Assembly: GCF_029269825.1 (NCBI RefSeq)
Contig: NZ_JARJHU010000008.1
Coordinates: 124,001-188,000, forward strand
DNA from: Pedobacter sp. JY14-1
GTDB lineage: Bacteria > Bacteroidota > Bacteroidia > Sphingobacteriales > Sphingobacteriaceae
Direction: 5' to 3'
DNA: 64,000 nt
Shown here: positions 17,361 to 26,601 of the stretch, in pieces
How the letters are laid out: every line of letters starts with the position of its first letter
How positions within the stretch are numbered: the first letter of the stretch is position 1
Notes under the pieces: generated by a model
Told to the model about the DNA's origin: nothing
Databases searched by the model: none
The model's input: only the letters and a program-made list of their open reading frames with translations
Position numbers and translations under genes: made by a program

Positions 17361-18392
17361 TTAACCTACGGCCTTCCTGATCTCAGGCGCTACTTTGACA
17401 CCAAACAGTTCTATCGACCTCATCATGCTGGTATGAGAGGGATCACCTACGTCCATATGACCGATAAAGCGGGTAAGCCCGAACATTTCATGCAGATACA
17501 AAATCTTATCCACTACCGCTGCCGGCTCACCGATAAACAAGGCGCCTTCAGCGTCGCGTCCGCCATTGTACTGAACTTTTGTATAAGGTGGCCAGCCACG
17601 GGAGGCCCCCACTCTGTCCATCTGGGCAGAATAGTTGACAAAATACCCATCAGCCTCGGCCTCATTGTCTGCCACAAATGAATGTGCATGTACGCCGATC
17701 TGCATTTTTGCCGGGTCGTGGCCATTGCTGATGTATTCCTGCTTATAGAATTCTATAAGCGGCTGGAACTGTTTCGGCATACCACCTATAATCGCTACGA
17801 TGAGCGGCAAACCTAATCTTGCAGCCCTCAGTACAGATTCCGGAGTACCTCCTACAGCCACCCAGACAGGAAGCCTGCCTTCATTGAGTGCCCGGGGTAA
17901 TACCGTCTGATTTACCAGTGGTGCACGAAGCTTGCCTTTCCAGTTGACAATTTCATGATTATTGATCTGGAGCAACAGATCCAGTTTTTCTTCAAACAAT
18001 TGGTTGTAATCACTCAAACTGTACCCGAACAGGGGAAAGGATTCGATGAAACTGCCACGACCGACACCGATCTCTGCCCTTCCATCAGAAATAAGGTCTA
18101 TCGTCGCAAAATCCTGGTAGACCTTAACGGGTTCAGCTGAACTCAATACAGTAACGGTACTCATGAGTTTAATGTTCCTGGTAATGCCGGCCGCAGCAGC
18201 CAATACGATTTCCGGTGATGAGACCGCGTAATCCGGCCGGTGGTGTTCACCAAGCCCGAACACGTCAAGACCAATATCATCAGCAAGTTTCACTTGTTCC
18301 AGTATCTCTCTGAGTTTTGTTTTTGCTTCACGGGGCTTCCCGGTCTGCGCATCAAACGAAAGATCGCCAAACATTCCAATTCCTAATTCCAT
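17361..18392 (-). CDS. LLM-class flavin-dependent oxidoreductase
   Basis: 343-residue bacterial-luciferase-like (TIM-barrel) monooxygenase that would use reduced FMN or F420-like flavin. Family marks: the opening ELGIGMFGDL, DVFGLGEHHRPDYAVSSPE (about 44-62), DLISDGRAEIGVGRGSF (about 98-114), and PVWVAVGGTPESVLRAARLGLP (in the 175-196 region). The substrate cannot be told. A -7 box (TAATTTTG) lies 25 nt upstream. The gene stands alone between fadD and a divergent small exported protein. Confidence 0.9.
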   Translation of the reverse strand: MELGIGMFGDLSFDAQTGKPREAKTKLREILEQVKLADDIGLDVFGLGEHHRPDYAVSSPEIVLAAAAGITRNIKLMSTVTVLSSAEPVKVYQDFATIDLISDGRAEIGVGRGSFIESFPLFGYSLSDYNQLFEEKLDLLLQINNHEIVNWKGKLRAPLVNQTVLPRALNEGRLPVWVAVGGTPESVLRAARLGLPLIVAIIGGMPKQFQPLIEFYKQEYISNGHDPAKMQIGVHAHSFVADNEAEADGYFVNYSAQMDRVGASRGWPPYTKVQYNGGRDAEGALFIGEPAAVVDKILYLHEMFGLTRFIGHMDVGDPSHTSMMRSIELFGVKVAPEIRKAVG

Positions 18393-18417
18393 AATTTATT
18401 TCCTTTCTTGATCTGCT

Positions 18418-18425
18418 CAAAATTA
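18418..18425 (-). promoter_or_regulatory. Candidate -7 box of the LLM oxidoreductase gene
   Basis: Minus strand TAATTTTG, 25 nt before the ATG; no clear -33 element. Confidence 0.4.
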
Positions 18426-18553
18426 GACAATTAATATATCGTGACGCATTGATGTAGGTTAAGATCGGCAAGATCATACTGAAGTAGCTCAACAGAACGG
18501 CACAATAGTTGTTAATGTTGTTTAATCTTAGAAAAACAAACAAAATAACCACT

Positions 18554-19021
18554 ATGAAGAAATTAATCTTTACCCTAATGATGTGCGCAGGTGCTTTCCT
18601 GGTAAGCACAACCAACGCCCAGGCACAGAATTATAAGACCGCATTAGGTATGCGCATCGATGCCGGTGATGGCTCTACAGGCGTTGGCTTTAACGCGAAG
18701 CATTTCTTTTCACGTAACGGAGCAATTGATGGAAACCTGGTGTTTTTTGACGGTGGCGTAGTTGGGCTGGGTGCAGAATTTCAGTACAACGACCGCATTG
18801 CGGGTGCAAAAGGACTGGACTGGTACATTGGTGTCGGCCCGAATTTCCTATTTGGCAAGCACGACACAGCAGTTCAACTCAGACCGGTAGCAGGCCTTGA
18901 CTTCAAAGTTCCGGGTGCTCCCATCGACTTCGCCTTTGACTGGCGCCCGATGTTTACCTTGAATCAGGGCACTGAATTTACGGCAGCCCGTTTCGGCATA
19001 TCACTCCGCTACGCATTTTAA
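18554..19021 (+). CDS. Small exported protein, probable outer-membrane beta-barrel
   Basis: 155 residues from the ATG that opens a clear signal peptide (MKKLIFTLMMCAGAFL, cleavage after NAQA at about residue 24). The rest is short alternating hydrophobic/polar strands rich in Gly and aromatic residues (VGFNAKHFF, LVFFDGGVVGLGAEF, WYIGVGPNFLFG, PIDFAFDWRPMF) and ends in Phe (FGISLRYAF), as outer-membrane barrels do. An eight-strand barrel is plausible. No enzyme motif. A small family of such 150-180-residue proteins is common in Bacteroidota; function unknown. A perfect palindromic terminator follows. Confidence 0.82.
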   Translation: MKKLIFTLMMCAGAFLVSTTNAQAQNYKTALGMRIDAGDGSTGVGFNAKHFFSRNGAIDGNLVFFDGGVVGLGAEFQYNDRIAGAKGLDWYIGVGPNFLFGKHDTAVQLRPVAGLDFKVPGAPIDFAFDWRPMFTLNQGTEFTAARFGISLRYAF

Positions 19022-19064
19022 TAAGACGACTGAATAACATCCCCCCTACATCTATCCTATTGTT

Positions 19065-19100
19065 AATAAAAAAGGAGCAGAATTCTGCTCCTTTTTTATT
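19065..19100. terminator. Bidirectional terminator
   Basis: A perfect 36-bp palindrome: A-rich flank, GGAGCAGAA / TTCTGCTCC core, T-rich flank. It sits between two convergent genes (the small exported protein and the M61 peptidase) and should stop both. Confidence 0.88.
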
Positions 19101-19111
19101 GGCCTATTCAG

Positions 19112-20902
19112 TTATTGTCCTAACCAGCCTTTACGAACAGCAACCTGCTCCGGGCTGGCCGCAGGATCTATGGTGGCTTCTATCTTTACATTGGGATTGG
19201 CTTTAAGTCTCAGGCCAATGGTCTTGATGAGCCCGTCCCTGCGTACCATGATCGTAATAAGATCACCAGGCTTGCGGCTGGTAATGACATACATCTTGTC
19301 TATGGACGCCTCTACCGGTAAGCCTTCTACGCTCAGCACTTCATCATTAACATTCAGGCCGCCATCCCAGGCTGCCGTACCGCGTATCACCTTGGTTATG
19401 ACGACACTGCCTTCTACCCGTTTGGAAGCTGCACCTAGGTAAGGTGTTTGGTTGCCTTTATACAGGTCTTTCGCCGTCACGCCTGCGTAACCGAAATATT
19501 TTTCATATTCGATCTCGTCGGTACCATTGACGTACTTGTCCCAGAAGGGACTGAAGCTGATACCGCTTATCTTTTCCACCATCGCCTTGAACTCGGCATC
19601 AGTATAACCGCGCTGTTGTTTCTTGTAATACGCATCGTACATCGCGTTCATCACATCATCAAGATTCCTTTTGCCTTTGGTAGCCTTTGCAATTTCAATA
19701 TCCATAAGCATACCGATGATTTCTCCTTTATTATAATAAGAGATGGTTGAATTACTGGAGTTTTCATTAGGCCGGTAAGCCTTGATCCAGGCGTCATAAC
19801 TGGCTTCTGCTGCTGACTGCACTTTTGATCCGGGGGTATTCATGACCACAGAAATGGCATCGGCCAGGTTCTGTACGGTTTGCTGTGTACTGCTGAAACC
19901 AGACCTGAGCAGCAGTTTGTTCTCATAGTAAGAGGTGAATCCTTCTGCCACCCAAAGATTGGTCGTATAGTTTTCATTGTCATAATCAAAGGGACCAAGC
20001 GCCATTGGACGCAAACGCTTTACGTTCCACAGGTGATAATATTCATGAGCTACGAGGGCAAGAAATTCCTTATATTTCTTTTCATCGCTGTAACCGTCCC
20101 GGGTGCTGCCGAGTACCGTAGAATTGAGGTGTTCCAGGCCACCCCCGCCCTGCTGGAAATTGTGAACGATGAAAGTATAGTGCTTATTTGGATTTTCACC
20201 ATAAATGGCAGTGGCCTGTTCCACGATTCTGGCCATGTCCTTTTTAAGTCTTTCCTTATCATAGTTTCCACCGCCGTACATGGCTACCTCATGCTTCACG
20301 CCTGAAGCGGTAAACTCAAAAATATCCTGGTTACCTACTTCGATCGGGCTGTCAAACAGAATGTCGAAATTTGCCGCGGTATAAGTAAAAGCCTTTCCGG
20401 GAACAGGCTCCAGGCCTGTAGATACACTTTTCCATCCATTGTAAGGCCTGATCTGCACGGTACTTGGCAAGTTGAGCATACCGTCCGGATACAGAAAGAT
20501 GCCGCTGCTCGATAAGAATGCATGGCTTTCATCAATGAAAGCGGTACGAACACTGATCTCAAAGGCATAGACACGGTAGTTGACCCTGACCTGCCCAGCC
20601 TTATTGTTATAAATCCTCCAGGTATTCTTTCTTACCTTTTCAAACCTCAGGGCTTTGCCGTCGCTGCTTGCCTTAAAGCTTTCGATGTTGCGGGCAAATT
20701 CACGCACGAGATAAGATCCGGGCGTCCATACAGGCATCTTAAGATCGATGTAGTCCTTGTCTAAACCCGAAAGGTCCATTTGTACCTCGGCATAGTGGGC
20801 CTGAGGCTCGGTGAAACTCACCTCAAAACCGATCTTTACCTGTGATCTGCTGGTCATACTGGCTGCTAATAAAATTAAGACTCCTGCTATTGTGGCTTTC
20901 AT
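19112..20902 (-). CDS. M61-family metallopeptidase with PDZ domain
   Basis: 596 residues: a signal peptide (1-20), an N-terminal beta domain (about 22-190), the zinc peptidase domain with HEYYH at 286-290 and a downstream Glu in WVAEGFTSYYE (about 317-327), a helical domain, and a PDZ domain (about 485-570, GLNVNDEVLSVEG). M61 enzymes are glycyl aminopeptidase-like; the product is probably periplasmic or outer-membrane linked. Motifs and length are complete. The -7 box TAATTTTG ends only 4 nt before the ATG. Transcribed divergently from RND operon 1. Confidence 0.93.
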   Translation of the reverse strand: MKATIAGVLILLAASMTSRSQVKIGFEVSFTEPQAHYAEVQMDLSGLDKDYIDLKMPVWTPGSYLVREFARNIESFKASSDGKALRFEKVRKNTWRIYNNKAGQVRVNYRVYAFEISVRTAFIDESHAFLSSSGIFLYPDGMLNLPSTVQIRPYNGWKSVSTGLEPVPGKAFTYTAANFDILFDSPIEVGNQDIFEFTASGVKHEVAMYGGGNYDKERLKKDMARIVEQATAIYGENPNKHYTFIVHNFQQGGGGLEHLNSTVLGSTRDGYSDEKKYKEFLALVAHEYYHLWNVKRLRPMALGPFDYDNENYTTNLWVAEGFTSYYENKLLLRSGFSSTQQTVQNLADAISVVMNTPGSKVQSAAEASYDAWIKAYRPNENSSNSTISYYNKGEIIGMLMDIEIAKATKGKRNLDDVMNAMYDAYYKKQQRGYTDAEFKAMVEKISGISFSPFWDKYVNGTDEIEYEKYFGYAGVTAKDLYKGNQTPYLGAASKRVEGSVVITKVIRGTAAWDGGLNVNDEVLSVEGLPVEASIDKMYVITSRKPGDLITIMVRRDGLIKTIGLRLKANPNVKIEATIDPAASPEQVAVRKGWLGQ

Positions 20903-20906
20903 GCTG

Positions 20907-20914
20907 CAAAATTA
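20907..20914 (-). promoter_or_regulatory. Candidate -7 box of the M61 gene, next to its start codon
   Basis: Minus strand TAATTTTG, then 4 nt, then ATG. If used, the transcript begins at about the start codon. No -33 element is evident. Confidence 0.4.
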
Positions 20915-20932
20915 ACTATATTTTACAGGAGA

Positions 20933-20973
20933 TGTAACATTTACCGAGATGAAGCCTGAATAGGCTGTAACAT
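20933..20973. repeat. Direct repeats and small dyad in the M61/RND divergent region
   Basis: TGTAACAT occurs at 20933-20940 and 20966-20973 (33 bp apart, about three turns). Between them AGCCT-GAAT-AGGCT forms a dyad at 20953-20966. The elements lie between the two divergent promoters and could be a regulator site. Confidence 0.35.
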
Positions 20974-21008
20974 CCTTAATACAAGCGGCCTGAGGTACCA
21001 TATTTGAA

Positions 21009-21016
21009 TATTTTTG
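21009..21016 (+). promoter_or_regulatory. Candidate -7 box of RND operon 1
   Basis: TATTTTTG, 30 nt before the ATG of the adaptor gene; no good -33 element at the usual distance. Confidence 0.45.
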
Positions 21017-21046
21017 CATGCTGACTAAAGAGAATTACACGAAATC

Positions 21047-22141
21047 ATGAAGCTAAAGTACATTATCTACACGATCATCATACTTGGCCTTGCCTACCTG
21101 GTCTATTACCGCATATCTGCCAATAAAAAAATAGAGGAGCAAGGTGGTGGAAGGGGCCGGCAGGGTATGAAAAGCGGGAAGGACGGATCTTCCGGAGTCG
21201 GAATGAACGTAGATGGCGTCGTGGTTGCAGTGACAGACTTCAGTTCGGATCTGGACATTACAGGAACACTTGAAGCGAACGAATCCGTGGAACTGCACAG
21301 CGAGGTTCCGGGGCTGGTGACCAAGATCAATTTTACGGAAGGATCTAATGTGAACAAAGGTAGTGTGCTCGTCAGGATCAATGACAGAGATATTCAGGCG
21401 CAGTTGCAAGATGCACTGACCAGGGAAAGGTTATCGGCAACCAATGAGAACCGCTCTAAGCAATTGCTGGAAAAGGGGGCCATCAGCCAGGAGGAATACG
21501 ATACTTCCCTGGCTGACCTGCAATCCCTGAGGGCGCAGACCCAGCTCATCAGGGCTCAGTTGGCAAAGACTTCAATCGTAGCGCCCTTCAGTGGCAGAAT
21601 AGGCCTGCGTTCGGTTTCTGCAGGCGGTTATATTACGCCCGCTACAGTGATTGCTACACTGTCGAGCATCGACCCGCTGAAGATCGCATTTTCAGTACCA
21701 GAGAAGTACATCGGACAGATCGGAAAGGGTTCGGAGATCAGTTTCACTACCGATGGCTTTACCAAGACATTTACCGGGAAGGTCTACGCGATTGAACCGG
21801 GCGTCAACGTCCAGACCCGGACACTGCAGATCAAAGCGCTGGTGCCGAATGCGGACAATAAACTTTTGCCAGGCTCCTTTGCAAGGATCAAACTGAAGCT
21901 GAACACGCTGAAGGACGCGATACTGATCCCGAACGAAGCGATCATCCCGGTGCTGAACGGCAAAACAGTATACATCAGCAAGGGCAGAAAAGCACAACAG
22001 GTAAAGATAGAAACAGGTACACGCACGGCAGACCGGATTGTAGTGGTCTCTGGCCTGAAGATTGGGGATACGGTACTGACAACGGGGGCGATGGCCCTGA
22101 AACAAGATGCACCGGTAAAGGTAAACCTGGTAAAAAAATAA
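21047..22141 (+). CDS. RND efflux periplasmic adaptor subunit
   Basis: 364-residue membrane-fusion protein. One N-terminal membrane anchor (about 4-22, no lipobox), a Gly/Lys-rich linker, then the barrel-sandwich (lipoyl-like) halves around LEANESVELHSEVPGLVTKI (about 77-96) and TSIVAPFSGRIGLRSV (about 182-197), separated by a short alpha-hairpin (about 115-180), then the beta-barrel and membrane-proximal domains (NEAIIPVLNGKTVYI). It bridges the RND pump and the TolC channel. The permease begins 5 nt downstream. Confidence 0.94.
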   Translation: MKLKYIIYTIIILGLAYLVYYRISANKKIEEQGGGRGRQGMKSGKDGSSGVGMNVDGVVVAVTDFSSDLDITGTLEANESVELHSEVPGLVTKINFTEGSNVNKGSVLVRINDRDIQAQLQDALTRERLSATNENRSKQLLEKGAISQEEYDTSLADLQSLRAQTQLIRAQLAKTSIVAPFSGRIGLRSVSAGGYITPATVIATLSSIDPLKIAFSVPEKYIGQIGKGSEISFTTDGFTKTFTGKVYAIEPGVNVQTRTLQIKALVPNADNKLLPGSFARIKLKLNTLKDAILIPNEAIIPVLNGKTVYISKGRKAQQVKIETGTRTADRIVVVSGLKIGDTVLTTGAMALKQDAPVKVNLVKK

Positions 22142-22146
22142 TCGCT

Positions 22147-25100
22147 ATGAGTATTTCGACCATTAGTATAAAACGGCCGGTACTGGCGATTGTAATGAAC
22201 CTGATGATCCTGCTTTTCGGGGTGATCGGTTATTATTTCCTGGGCATCAGGGAATATCCGAACATTGACCCGACGGTGGTGTCGGTGCGAACTTCCTATC
22301 CCGGGGCGAACGCAGACATCATCGAGTCGCAGATCACCGAACCGCTGGAGAAGTCGATCAACGGTATTGACGGGATCAGGAATATTTCTTCTTCGAGCAA
22401 CCAGGGCTCCAGCAATATAACCATCGAGTTTAACCTCGACAAAAACATAGACGACGCGGCCAATGATGTGCGCGACAAGGTGTCGCAGGCGGCAAGAAGC
22501 CTGCCCAAAGACATCGATGGGAACCCGGTTGTGAGCAAGCAGGACGCAAACTCTGATGCGGTGATTACCATGACGATTCAAAGTGACAAGCGCAACGTCA
22601 TGGAACTGAGTGATTATGCGGAAAATGTGATCGCAGACCGCCTGCAGACGATTACCGGGGTGAGCAGCGTGCAGATACAGGGTCAGCGCAAGTATGCGAT
22701 GCGTATCCGGATATCGCCTGATAAATTGTCCGCTTATGGACTGACGTCACAGGACATTGTGACTGCACTGGACCGGGAAAACGTAGAATTGCCTTCGGGG
22801 AAGATCACGGGGGCCAATACGGAACTAATCGTAAAGACGCTGGGCAAGCTGACGAATGCGGAGCAATTCAATGACCTCATCCTGAAAAATGATACCGGAA
22901 ACGTAGTACGCCTGAAGGATGTGGGTTACGCGGAACTGGGGTCAGAAAATGAAGAAACCGTGCTGAGAGAATCTGGAAAGCCGATGGTAGCCGTAGGTCT
23001 AGTCCCCCAACCGGGGGCCAATTACCTGGACATCTCCAAAGAATTTGACAAACGTTTCGAGCAACTGAAAAAAGATGTACCGGAAGACATTAAACTGAAC
23101 ATCTCGCTCGATAACACGCTGTTCATTAAGAAATCAGTAACAGAGGTAGCCGAGACGATCATTCTTTCACTGATCCTGGTGATCCTGATCATTTACCTGT
23201 TCTTCAGAGACTGGGCGATCGCCATCAGGCCTTTGCTGGACATACCCGTATCGCTGGTCTTTACCTTTTTCATCATGTACATTTTTGGCTTTTCCATTAA
23301 TGTGTTGTCCCTGCTGGCGATTGTACTGGCGACGGGCCTGGTGGTGGATGACGGCATTGTGGTGACCGAAAATATCTTCAAAAAAGTGGAAGAAGGTTAT
23401 TCTCCGTTTGAAGCGGCCATCAAAGGTTCAAACGAGATTTTCTTTGCGGTGATCTCGATCTCGATCACGCTGGCGGCGGTGTTCCTGCCCGTTATTTTCC
23501 TCCAGGGTTTCGTAGGCAGACTGTTCAGAGAATTCGGGATTGTGATCGGCGCGGCGGTACTCATCTCCGCCTTTGTGTCATTGACACTTACCCCTATGCT
23601 GAATGCATACCTGATGAAGAACACGGGACATGAGAAATCCAGGTTTTACAATCTGACCGAGCCTTATTTCGTGCGCCTGAACGAATGGTATGAAGAAAAA
23701 CTGAACATCTTCCTGGACAGGCGCTGGCTGGCAATACCGGTCATACTGGTTTGCGTAGGCCTGATCGTTTTGTTCTGGAATGTGTTGCCTAAGGAAACAG
23801 CCCCTTATGACGACCGCAGCGCGATCAATATGAACGTGACTACACCAGAGGGCTCCACGTTTGCATTTACAGATCGCTTTATCAGCAAGATTCAGCAGAT
23901 GGTGAATGACTCCGTCCCGGAAAAGAAGGTAAACATTACCATCACATCTCCCGGTTTCGGTGGTACAGCATCTACCAACAGCGGTTTTGTGAGGATGGGA
24001 CTGGTAAACCCGGATGAGCGCGAGCGTTCGCAGGCAGACATCGCCAATAAACTAACCGCTATTACCAGGAAATATACAGAAGGTAAAGTGGTGGTGACCC
24101 AGCAGCCGACGATCTCTGTGGGGCGCCGTGGCGGCCTCCCGATCAATTACATTATACAGGCTCAGAATTTCGAAAAGCTGAGGGAAAAGGTTCCCGTATT
24201 TATGGATGAGGTTTCCAAAGATCCGACTTTTACAACTTCTGATGTAAACCTGAAATTCAATAAACCGGAAATTGACCTGACGATAGACCGCGACAAGGCA
24301 AAAAATCTCGGGATTTCGGCATCAGACATCGGTTCGGCACTGCAACTGGGATTGAGCGGACAGCGCTTTTCCTATTTTTTCATGAATGGCAAACAATACC
24401 AGGTAATCGGGCAGTTTGAAGTGAATGACCGAAAGGACCCGGTTGATCTGAGTTCCGTATATGTACGCAGCGACAAGAATCAGCTGATCCAGCTGGACAA
24501 CCTGGTGACAGCCCGCGAAGAAAGCAGCCCGCCGCAATTGTACCGTAACAACCGCTTTATATCGGCGACGGTATCGGCAGGTCTGGCTCCGGGTAAAAGT
24601 ATTGGTGATGGCCTGGACGCTATGGACAAGATTGCGGCCAAGGTACTGGACGAGTCCTTTACTACTGATCTGGGCGGAGAATCGAGGGATTTTAAGGAAA
24701 GTTCTTCGAATACAATGTTTGCCTTCGGACTGGCATTGCTGCTGGTGTACCTGATCCTTTCGGCGCAGTTCGAAAGCTTCATAGACCCGGTGATCATCAT
24801 CCTTACGGTGCCGATGGCAGTAGCAGGGGCCTTCCTTTCGTTATGGCTATTTGGCCAGAGCTGGAACATCTTCAGTCAAATCGGCACAATCATGCTGATC
24901 GGACTGGTGACGAAGAATGGTATCCTGATCGTAGAGTTCGCCAACCAGCTGAAGGAAAAGGGCGCAAGTATCCACGATGCCATCAGGGAAGCTGCAGTAG
25001 CGAGGCTGCGTCCTATCCTGATGACAAGCCTCGCCATCGCGATAGGTGCCTTGCCAATTGCAATGGCTCTGGGTGCAGCGGCAAAGAGCCGTATGGGCAT

Positions 25101-25260
25101 GGGTATCGTCATCGTTGGCGGAACGACGTTTTCGCTGATCCTGACTTTATTTGTGATCCCAGCGATTTACTCCTACTGGTCAAAAGAACATAAAGCAAAT
25201 ACAGAACTGGAAAAATCTTTGAAATCTGCTTTGGAAAATGAGAGGAGCGGGCATGTTTAG
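22147..25260 (+). CDS. RND efflux permease (AcrB/MdtC-like)
   Basis: 1037-residue proton-driven inner-membrane pump with the usual 12 helices and two large periplasmic loops. The start ISIKRPVLAIVMNL and the loop LGIREYPNIDPTVVSVRTSYPGA (split across 35-60) are typical. Helix 4 keeps the proton-relay Asp pair in GLVVDDGIVVTENIF. Other marks are GTIMLIGLVTKNGILIVEFA in helix 10 and the repeat RPILMTSLAIAIGALPIA. The substrate cannot be told; similarity in the first loop is closer to the multidrug HAE1/MdtBC type than to metal pumps. Middle gene of operon 1. Confidence 0.95.
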   Translation: MSISTISIKRPVLAIVMNLMILLFGVIGYYFLGIREYPNIDPTVVSVRTSYPGANADIIESQITEPLEKSINGIDGIRNISSSSNQGSSNITIEFNLDKNIDDAANDVRDKVSQAARSLPKDIDGNPVVSKQDANSDAVITMTIQSDKRNVMELSDYAENVIADRLQTITGVSSVQIQGQRKYAMRIRISPDKLSAYGLTSQDIVTALDRENVELPSGKITGANTELIVKTLGKLTNAEQFNDLILKNDTGNVVRLKDVGYAELGSENEETVLRESGKPMVAVGLVPQPGANYLDISKEFDKRFEQLKKDVPEDIKLNISLDNTLFIKKSVTEVAETIILSLILVILIIYLFFRDWAIAIRPLLDIPVSLVFTFFIMYIFGFSINVLSLLAIVLATGLVVDDGIVVTENIFKKVEEGYSPFEAAIKGSNEIFFAVISISITLAAVFLPVIFLQGFVGRLFREFGIVIGAAVLISAFVSLTLTPMLNAYLMKNTGHEKSRFYNLTEPYFVRLNEWYEEKLNIFLDRRWLAIPVILVCVGLIVLFWNVLPKETAPYDDRSAINMNVTTPEGSTFAFTDRFISKIQQMVNDSVPEKKVNITITSPGFGGTASTNSGFVRMGLVNPDERERSQADIANKLTAITRKYTEGKVVVTQQPTISVGRRGGLPINYIIQAQNFEKLREKVPVFMDEVSKDPTFTTSDVNLKFNKPEIDLTIDRDKAKNLGISASDIGSALQLGLSGQRFSYFFMNGKQYQVIGQFEVNDRKDPVDLSSVYVRSDKNQLIQLDNLVTAREESSPPQLYRNNRFISATVSAGLAPGKSIGDGLDAMDKIAAKVLDESFTTDLGGESRDFKESSSNTMFAFGLALLLVYLILSAQFESFIDPVIIILTVPMAVAGAFLSLWLFGQSWNIFSQIGTIMLIGLVTKNGILIVEFANQLKEKGASIHDAIREAAVARLRPILMTSLAIAIGALPIAMALGAAAKSRMGMGIVIVGGTTFSLILTLFVIPAIYSYWSKEHKANTELEKSLKSALENERSGHV

Positions 25261-26584
25261 AAGTTGGTTACATGATAAACTCAAAGGCACCGCTATGACG
25301 ATAGTCATGATTTGGGGATTTATGCCGTTACACGCCCAGGAAAAACTTTCCCTGAAGGAAGCGGTTACCGTGGCCCTGAAGAACAACTATGACATCAGGC
25401 TGGTGAACAACGACGTGCAGATTGCCACGAACAATGTGAATGCAGGAAACGCGGGGCTATTGCCACGACTAGATGCGAGTTTTTCCGATGGCGGAAGCAG
25501 GCAGAATACGACCCGGACACAGAGCAACGGCAACGAACAGACGCTGAGCGGGGTGCGCAACACAAACATGAGTTACGGGGCATCACTTGGCTGGACCATT
25601 TTCGATGGCCTGCAGATGTTTACCAATTATGAACGGCTGAAAGAACTACAAAAGCAAGGTGAGGTAACGGCTAAGGCTACGGTACTCAATACGATCAGCA
25701 CCGTGATTTCAGCTTATTACAACGTTTTGAAGGAGCAGCAACTGGTAATGGCAAGGGACAGTGCCCTGGACGTCTCTCAGTTGCGCCTGCGAATAGCAAA
25801 TAATAAGTTATCAATAGGCCGTGGTTCTAAACTGGATGTAATTACCGCTCAGGTAGACTACAACACAGACACATCTGCTTATCTGCAGGAGATAGGCTTA
25901 TTGAAGAATGCGAAGACAGCTTTGAACCAGGTAATGGCCCGCGATGTGAACACAGATCTTATCGCTGAAGGTGATATTACTGTGGACAGCGCACTGAACT
26001 ATACTACGCTCGCGGGCCAGATGCAACAGCTGAACCCTGACCTGCAGAATGCCTTCATCAGCAAAAAACTGGCGGAACTGAACCTTAAGCAGATAAAGGG
26101 GCAGCGTTACCCCGTGATCGGGGTGAACGGTGGTTATGAATACCAGCGCAGTACCAGCCCGACCGGCTTCAATACACAGCAGAAGACTAAAGGTTTTACC
26201 TATGGCGTAACAGCCAGTCTGAACATTTTCAACGGTTTCCTGCAACGGCAGAACGAACGGAATGCAAAGATTTCAGTGAATTCGTCTGAACTGGCGCTGG
26301 AGAAAACACGGCAGGATATCAGTGCCCAGCTGACCGCTGCCTACCAGGATTACCAGACCAGCCTGAATCTGCTGAAAGTAGAAGGCAACAATGTAGAGAT
26401 TGCCAGGCAAAGTCTGGACATTACTCTGGCAAAATACCGCCTCGGAAGCATCGCACCGCTCGAACTCCGTGAGGCCCAGCGAAATGCAATTGATGCAGTA
26501 ACCAGACTGCTGGAAGCCCGGTACCAGGCAAAGCTGAACGAAATTAGCCTGAAGGAAATCAGCGGGACCTTAAATATCCGATAA
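25253..26584 (+). CDS. TolC-family outer-membrane efflux protein
   Basis: 443 residues from the ATG at 25253, which overlaps the permease stop by 8 nt and is preceded at 5 nt by AGGAG, one of the few clear Shine-Dalgarno sites in the window; an ATG at 25238 is the alternative. A signal peptide ends near HAQE, then the two TolC repeats: KLSLKEAVTVALKNNYDIRL opens the first and the second ends in TRLLEARYQAKLNEISLKEISG. Long heptad-bearing helices form the tunnel. It completes the tripartite pump of operon 1. Confidence 0.93.
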   Translation: MFRSWLHDKLKGTAMTIVMIWGFMPLHAQEKLSLKEAVTVALKNNYDIRLVNNDVQIATNNVNAGNAGLLPRLDASFSDGGSRQNTTRTQSNGNEQTLSGVRNTNMSYGASLGWTIFDGLQMFTNYERLKELQKQGEVTAKATVLNTISTVISAYYNVLKEQQLVMARDSALDVSQLRLRIANNKLSIGRGSKLDVITAQVDYNTDTSAYLQEIGLLKNAKTALNQVMARDVNTDLIAEGDITVDSALNYTTLAGQMQQLNPDLQNAFISKKLAELNLKQIKGQRYPVIGVNGGYEYQRSTSPTGFNTQQKTKGFTYGVTASLNIFNGFLQRQNERNAKISVNSSELALEKTRQDISAQLTAAYQDYQTSLNLLKVEGNNVEIARQSLDITLAKYRLGSIAPLELREAQRNAIDAVTRLLEARYQAKLNEISLKEISGTLNIR

Positions 26585-26601
26585 TTTGCTATTTTTAGAC
26601 C

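Noticed and set aside
21784-22581. A 265-codon minus-strand open frame across the adaptor/permease junction
   Set aside because: Antisense shadow of two well-supported efflux genes; no domain.
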